Assembly (NCBI RefSeq): GCF_002911665.1
Contig: NZ_MTBP01000001.1
Span: 124,001-188,000 of the forward strand
Direction of reading: 5' to 3'
Source of the DNA: Actinomadura rubteroloni
Lineage (GTDB): Bacteria > Actinomycetota > Actinomycetes > Streptosporangiales > Streptosporangiaceae
Length of the DNA stretch: 64,000 bases
In this document: piece after piece, positions 60,515-64,000 of the stretch
Layout of the letters: every line of letters begins with the position of its first letter
Position numbering within the stretch: the stretch's first letter is position 1
Program-made: the position numbers and the translations under genes
The notes under the pieces: model-generated
Databases searched by the model: none
What the model was told of the DNA's origin: nothing
What the model saw: only the letters and a program-made list of their open reading frames with translations

Positions 60515-61417
60515 TCAGCCCGCCGGCGTGTAGTGGGCGGCGTCGTCGCCCTCGATGAGGTAGCTCGCGGCGCCGTCCACGCCCGCCGGGACGTCGCCCG
60601 CGACTGTGACGCGGTGCAGCAGGCGCGGCAGGTCGCCGTAGTCGTCAGCGGCGTAGTGCTGGGTGGTCCGGTTGTCGAAGACGATCACGTCGCCCGGCGC
60701 CCAGTGCCAGCGGAAGACGTTCTCCGGACGGGTCACGTACGCCTGGAGGAGGTCCAGGATCGTCCGGCCGTCGTGGCTCGGCAACCCGACGATGCTCTGC
60801 GCGAACCCGCCGATGAACAGGTTCGGCTGCCCGGTCTCGGGGTGCACGCGCACGACCGGGTGCGCCGTTTTCCACACGCTGGAGACGAACTTGCGCCGGT
60901 GCTCGGCGGCCTTCTCCGGGTCCACGCCGTCGGTGCGCGGACGCACGTAGTCGTAGGCGTTCGTGTGGACGGCCCAGAGCCGGTCCGCGAACGCGCGCAG
61001 CTCGTCCGGCAGGTCGCGGTAGGCGCCGGCGGTGTCGGCGATGAGCGTGTCGCCGCCGTACGGGGTGACGACGAGGCTGCGCAGCGTGCTGATCTTCGGG
61101 GGCGTCCGGACGAACGTGACGTCGGTGTGCCAGCGGTTCGCGCGGCCGGACTCGCTGTCCACCGGCAGCACCTCGGCGTGCCCGTCCACCGACGGGACGG
61201 TCGGGTGCGCGCCGGTCAGCGGGCCGAACCGGGACGCGAACGCGATCTGGTCGGCGTCGGTGAGGTCCTGGCCGCGGAAGGCGAGCGCCTTGTGCTCCAG
61301 GAGGGCGGCGTGGATCTCGGCGAAGACGGTGTCGGACAGGTCGCGCAGGTCGACGCCGACGACCTCGGCGCCGATCCGTCCGCCGATCTTGCGCACGTCG
61401 AACAGGGTTTCGGGCAT
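60515..61417 (-). CDS. tauD: TauD/TfdA-type alpha-ketoglutarate dioxygenase
   Basis: A 300-residue Fe(II) dioxygenase that oxidises the carbon next to a sulfonate or sulfate ester and releases sulfite or sulfate. The metal ligands are in NRWHTDVTFVRTPP (His, Asp) and DNRTTQHYAADDYG (His), with RLLHRVTVAGD supplying the Arg that binds 2-oxoglutarate. ATG at 61417 has GAGGAG seven bases ahead. First structural gene of the operon, preceded by a leader peptide and a small hairpin. The symbol follows the family; alkylsulfatase relatives (AtsK) are an alternative. Confidence 0.89.
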   Translation of the reverse strand: MPETLFDVRKIGGRIGAEVVGVDLRDLSDTVFAEIHAALLEHKALAFRGQDLTDADQIAFASRFGPLTGAHPTVPSVDGHAEVLPVDSESGRANRWHTDVTFVRTPPKISTLRSLVVTPYGGDTLIADTAGAYRDLPDELRAFADRLWAVHTNAYDYVRPRTDGVDPEKAAEHRRKFVSSVWKTAHPVVRVHPETGQPNLFIGGFAQSIVGLPSHDGRTILDLLQAYVTRPENVFRWHWAPGDVIVFDNRTTQHYAADDYGDLPRLLHRVTVAGDVPAGVDGAASYLIEGDDAAHYTPAG

Positions 61418-61458
61418 GACTCGACTCCTCGGGGAGGGCAGGGGGGAACACGGCCGCG

Positions 61459-61474
61459 GGCACGTCGTCGTGCC
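61459..61474 (-). promoter_or_regulatory. Small hairpin between leader peptide and tauD
   Basis: GGCACG and CGTGCC pair around a TCGT loop in the 86 bases between the leader peptide stop and tauD. It could be part of an attenuator read together with leader translation. The stem is only six pairs, so this is weak. Confidence 0.28.
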
Positions 61475-61503
61475 GGGGGCCGGAAGGAAAGAGGGGGCGT
61501 CGG

Positions 61504-61581
61504 TCAGCGCCGACAGATGGAGGCCGCGAGGCGACCGTGGTCCACGTGCCGCCTGCGGACGAGGAGGAGCGGCTTGGGCAT
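61504..61581 (-). CDS. Cysteine-containing leader peptide of the sulfur operon
   Basis: A 25-residue frame with ATG at 61581 and TGA at 61504-61506. It begins MPKPLLLVRRRHVDHGRLAA and ends SICRR. The pattern 'RxHVDxxRxAS..C' is that of the 'putative leader peptides' found before cysteine, sulfate and sulfonate genes in actinobacteria, ending with a cysteine codon near the stop. Ribosome pausing at this UGC when cysteine is scarce is thought to raise expression downstream. GAGG lies about five bases before the ATG. It sits 86 bases before tauD. It is too short for most gene finders. Confidence 0.72.
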   Translation of the reverse strand: MPKPLLLVRRRHVDHGRLAASICRR

Positions 61582-61616
61582 GACCTCAGCGAACCACGAC
61601 ACCGCCGAACAAGTCA

Positions 61617-61636
61617 ACCATCCCTACCAAGATGGT
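61617..61636. promoter_or_regulatory. Inverted repeat upstream of the sulfur operon
   Basis: ACCATC-CCTACCAA-GATGGT, a six-base perfect inverted repeat with an eight-base spacer, 36 bases before the leader peptide start. The region 61582-61687 is the divergent promoter zone between this operon and the rightward gene at 61688. It could bind a sulfur regulator. The leftward strand has TTGACT (about 61611-61616) as a possible -35. Confidence 0.35.
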
Positions 61637-61687
61637 CGGCTTTGGGAGCCCATCGCCCGGGCGGGCCGTTAGACCTATCATCCAGGT

Positions 61688-62587
61688 ATGAATAAAAGGG
61701 AAGCTGCGGTGTCCGCCCTCACGCCCCGTCCGGAGCGGTCCGCGCTGGTGGTCGCGCCGCCCGGCGCCGGGGACGGCCACTGGGCGGGCGCGCCGAGCGC
61801 CGTCGCCCACGACGGAACCGTCCACCTCGCCTACCGGCTGCGCCGCCCGCTCGGCCAGGGGCGCGGCCACGCGGTCGTGGTCGCGCGGTCGTCCGACGGC
61901 GAGCACTTCACGCCGCTCCTCACGATCGAGAAGGACGAACTGGACTGCGAGTCGCTGGAGCGGCCCGCGCTCGTCCGGACGCCCGACGGCACCTGGCGCC
62001 TCTACCTCAGCGCCGCGACGCCCGGCACCAAGCACTGGCGGGTCGAGGTCGTGGAGGCCGCCGATCCGGCCGCGTTCGATGTCCGGAACCGTCGTGTGAC
62101 GCTGCCCGGCGACGACAAGACGGGCGTCAAGGACCCGGTGATCGTCCGACATGACGGGCTGTGGCATCTGTGGGCGTCCTGCCATCCGCTCGCCGACCCC
62201 GCCGAGGCCGACCAGATGGTCACCGACTACGCCACCAGCCGGGACGGCCTGGAGTGGACCTGGCACGGCACCGCGCTCGGGCGCCGTCCGGGCGCGTGGG
62301 ACGCGCGGGGCGTCCGCGTCAGCGCGGTCCGGTTCACGCCCGACGGCGTCCTCGCCGCCTACGACGGACGCGCCGCCGCCGCGCAGAACTACGAGGAGCG
62401 GACGGGGTTCGCCGCCGGCGCCGACCCCGGCGCGCTCACCGCGCTCGACGGTCCCCCGGTCGCGTCGCCGCACCACGGCGGCGGGCTGCGCTACCTCGAC
62501 GTCGTGCCGGTCGCGGGCGGCCACCGCCTCTACTACGAGTGGACGCGTCCGGACGGCGCCCACGAACTCCGCACCGAACTGCGCTAG
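61688..62587 (+). CDS. Glycoside hydrolase-like beta-propeller protein
   Basis: A 299-residue soluble protein with repeated beta-propeller blades: SAVAHDGTVHLAYRLRRPLG, HAVVVARSSDGEHFTPLLTI, RPALVRTPDGTWRLYLSAAT, KDPVIVRHDGLWHLWASCHP and MVTDYATSRDGLEWTWHGTA. The 'DPxVxxxDGxWxLWxS' style resembles GH43/GH32/GH130 families, but the usual three catalytic acids are not certain. No signal peptide, so the substrate may be intracellular. The stop TAG is shared with the convergent sulfotransferase gene (CTAG). The gene is divergent from the sulfur operon. Confidence 0.77.
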   Translation: MNKREAAVSALTPRPERSALVVAPPGAGDGHWAGAPSAVAHDGTVHLAYRLRRPLGQGRGHAVVVARSSDGEHFTPLLTIEKDELDCESLERPALVRTPDGTWRLYLSAATPGTKHWRVEVVEAADPAAFDVRNRRVTLPGDDKTGVKDPVIVRHDGLWHLWASCHPLADPAEADQMVTDYATSRDGLEWTWHGTALGRRPGAWDARGVRVSAVRFTPDGVLAAYDGRAAAAQNYEERTGFAAGADPGALTALDGPPVASPHHGGGLRYLDVVPVAGGHRLYYEWTRPDGAHELRTELR

Positions 62588-63573
62588 CCGCCCGCACGGC
62601 CGTTGCGCGCCTGGAACTGGCCCGGCGGGCGCTCCCCGACCCGTCCGCCGGACGCGTCGCGCGGTGCGAGCCAGTCGCCGAAGTCCTCCCCTGTCACCTT
62701 CTCCAGCACCCGGACGTCGGCCTCGAAGTAGGGGATGAGCGCCTGCCGCTGCTCCCAGGTGAGCGGGCGGCGGGGCCGTCCGCCGCGCTGGAGCGCCCGT
62801 TCCAGCGGGACGGTCACCCGGGCGCGCAGCGGATGGCCGGGCAGCGCCGCGTCCACCGCCGCGCTGACCCGCAGCGCGCGCGACAGCAGCCTGTGCCGCG
62901 CGGACGCGTCCGGATGCGCGGTGACGTTCTCGCGCGGCACCTCGGTGACGACGCCCTCCTCGACGCCGAGGAATGCGAAGATCCGGTCCAGCGTCGCGAC
63001 GGGCCGCTCCAGCAGCTCCCGGTAGCGGAACACGAGCACCTGCTCGCGGGGGAACAGCGTGTAGAGGTGGTCGAGCTGCTCGCCGTAGCGGCCGAGCCCG
63101 ATGTAGTGCCAGAACGCCGACCAGCCCGCCGCGATTCGCTCCGGCTCCAGCGCGCACGCCTCGACCACGTCGCCGACGGGTTCCAGCCCTGCCGACCACA
63201 GGTGCGTCCAGTTGGAGTGGGCACGTTCCACGGGGTCGCGCAGGATCGCGATGATCCGCACATCCGGAACGAGGTTCCGGATCCGCTTCTGCGCCTCCAG
63301 GTCGTACAGATAGAACGGCGTGGCCTCGCCCCGCCCGATCCCGTCCGGCGCCTGCGCGAACAGCGCCTCATAATCCGCCCGCCGCCACACGTGCTCCCGG
63401 TACGTCTGCACGTCACCGGGCCCGCCGCGCTCCGGCGGCGGCCCGTCCGTGAGAAAGAACTTCGGCTCTTTGACCGGCGACAGATACAGCCCGGGGTGAC
63501 GGCTGAGCGCGGCGTGCAGCGCGGTCGTCCCGGCCTTCGGCGCCCCCACCACGAGAAAGGTCGGCAACGACAT
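62584..63573 (-). CDS. PAPS-dependent sulfotransferase
   Basis: A 329-residue protein transferring sulfuryl from PAPS to a hydroxyl or amine. The 5'-phosphosulfate loop is FLVVGAPKAGTTALHAALSR and the 3'-phosphate site is IIAILRDPVERAHSNWTHLW; HPGLYLSPVKEPKFF is the family's next block. GCAGGAGG sits five bases ahead of ATG at 63573. No membrane segment. Relatives sulfate carbohydrates or lipids; the nearby sulfonate operon may supply sulfate through sulfite, but this is an inference. Convergent overlap of four bases with the propeller gene. Confidence 0.9.
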   Translation of the reverse strand: MSLPTFLVVGAPKAGTTALHAALSRHPGLYLSPVKEPKFFLTDGPPPERGGPGDVQTYREHVWRRADYEALFAQAPDGIGRGEATPFYLYDLEAQKRIRNLVPDVRIIAILRDPVERAHSNWTHLWSAGLEPVGDVVEACALEPERIAAGWSAFWHYIGLGRYGEQLDHLYTLFPREQVLVFRYRELLERPVATLDRIFAFLGVEEGVVTEVPRENVTAHPDASARHRLLSRALRVSAAVDAALPGHPLRARVTVPLERALQRGGRPRRPLTWEQRQALIPYFEADVRVLEKVTGEDFGDWLAPRDASGGRVGERPPGQFQARNGRAGG

Positions 63574-63623
63574 CCCGGCCTCCTGCGACTCGACAATATG
63601 CCGACTATACCCACCAATTAACC

Positions 63624-64000
63624 ATGAATACAGGCACCGTCCTCCCCCGGCCACCCCGCAAGCCTTGCGCAGTCACCGTCCGGCGACGCGGGGCATCCAC
63701 GACGAAGCGCGGCACGCGCAGACGCGCGGTACGCGGAGACGCGCACGGCATCGCCCGCGCCCGCCAGGAGGACGGCGATCTCGACGCCGCCCTGGTCTCC
63801 TTTCGAGGCCGCGCGCGCCGGGGCGGCAACTCCGGGGCGTGCTTCCGGATCGGGCTGATCCGCGCCGAGCGCGAAGGGGCCCCGGGGCAGTCACCTGGTT
63901 CCGCCGCGCGGCCCGGCTGAGCCACGGCGAAGCCTTTCGGCGTTACGTGGCGTTATGCGGGAAGGCGTCCGCGACGGTGGCGCGGCGGTGTCCGCGGCGC
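63624..64000 (+). pseudogene. TPR/Sel1-like gene with frameshift, cut by the window end
   Basis: From about 63750 one frame reads ARQEDGDLDAALVSF and SGACFRIGLIRAERE, then turns into nonsense and stops at 63920. The +2 frame (from about 63877 on) continues with PGAVTWFRRAARLSHGEAFR and RYVALCGKASATVARR to the end. The two together form consecutive TPR/Sel1-type helices ('G..AAL..FRRAA..G...A...LG....'). So a base was probably lost or gained in the G/C run at about 63875-63886. The ATG at 63624 has no ribosome site. The front part may also be damaged. Confidence 0.48.

Overview
This is very GC-rich DNA (roughly 70% or more by eye) with GTG/TTG starts, tightly overlapping stop/start junctions and actinobacterial gene families: F420-type LLM oxidoreductases, DUF3180, DUF2342, WhiB-era folate/ftsH/hpt/tilS/dacB/ppa gene order, and a 'RHVD...C' sulfur leader peptide. 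The best guess is a chromosomal segment of a filamentous actinomycete, possibly Thermomonosporaceae (Actinomadura-like). The genus is an inference; no rRNA or tRNA is present to settle it.

Region 1 (1-8.1 kb) is the end of a conjugative element. It has a partial VirB6/TrbL-like membrane protein, an SCO6880-family protein, a VirB4-like ATPase, a VirD4/TraG coupling protein and DUF4913, in one operon with overlapping stop/start codons. A small frameshifted gene, a 17-bp perfect hairpin, a convergent charged protein and a truncated ORF follow, which looks like the degraded edge of the element.

Region 2 (8.2-14.5 kb) holds a secreted lipase, a decayed TetR gene, a MarR regulator divergent from a SnoaL-like gene and a quinone oxidoreductase with three TGA(GA)-N-(TC)TCA sites between them, a decayed ~95-113 bp repeat array, and a membrane protein resembling a P-loop ATPase whose Walker A lysine is lost.

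Region 3 (14.7-22.8 kb) is a surface-glycan cluster: wecB and a WecC-like dehydrogenase (predicted UDP-ManNAcA supply) with four glycosyltransferase modules on three polypeptides. Region 4 (23.1-29.1 kb) has a MerR regulator overlapping a 19-residue, seven-cysteine microprotein, then a FtsX-type ABC exporter and a two-component system.

Region 5 (29.2-46.1 kb) is largely a conserved actinobacterial housekeeping block: MidA-type methyltransferase, two PH-domain membrane proteins, an orphan NuoD, an F420-LLM/TetR pair, folK-folB-NTF2-folP-folE, ftsH, hpt, tilS, DUF2342, dacB and ppa. The orphan NuoD keeps the arginine that the MidA homologue NDUFAF7 methylates in mitochondria, but has tryptophan in place of the quinone-binding tyrosine.

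Region 6 (46.1-56.5 kb) is accessory: an ECF-sigma/zinc-finger/TM fusion, a MerR regulator with a duplicated palindromic site driving a VIT-VWA protein, a DUF2945 protein, a SnoaL/TetR pair with paired operators, a TIGR02206 membrane protein, and a two-gene cassette of an AbiEii-like nucleotidyltransferase plus an internally duplicated His-rich protein. Region 7 (56.6-61.7 kb) is a sulfonate/organosulfur operon (tauD-like, SsuA/B/C-like transporter, DszA/NtaA-type monooxygenase) preceded by a short cysteine-containing leader peptide. The window ends with a beta-propeller-like protein, a sulfotransferase and a frameshifted TPR/Sel1-like gene running off the edge.
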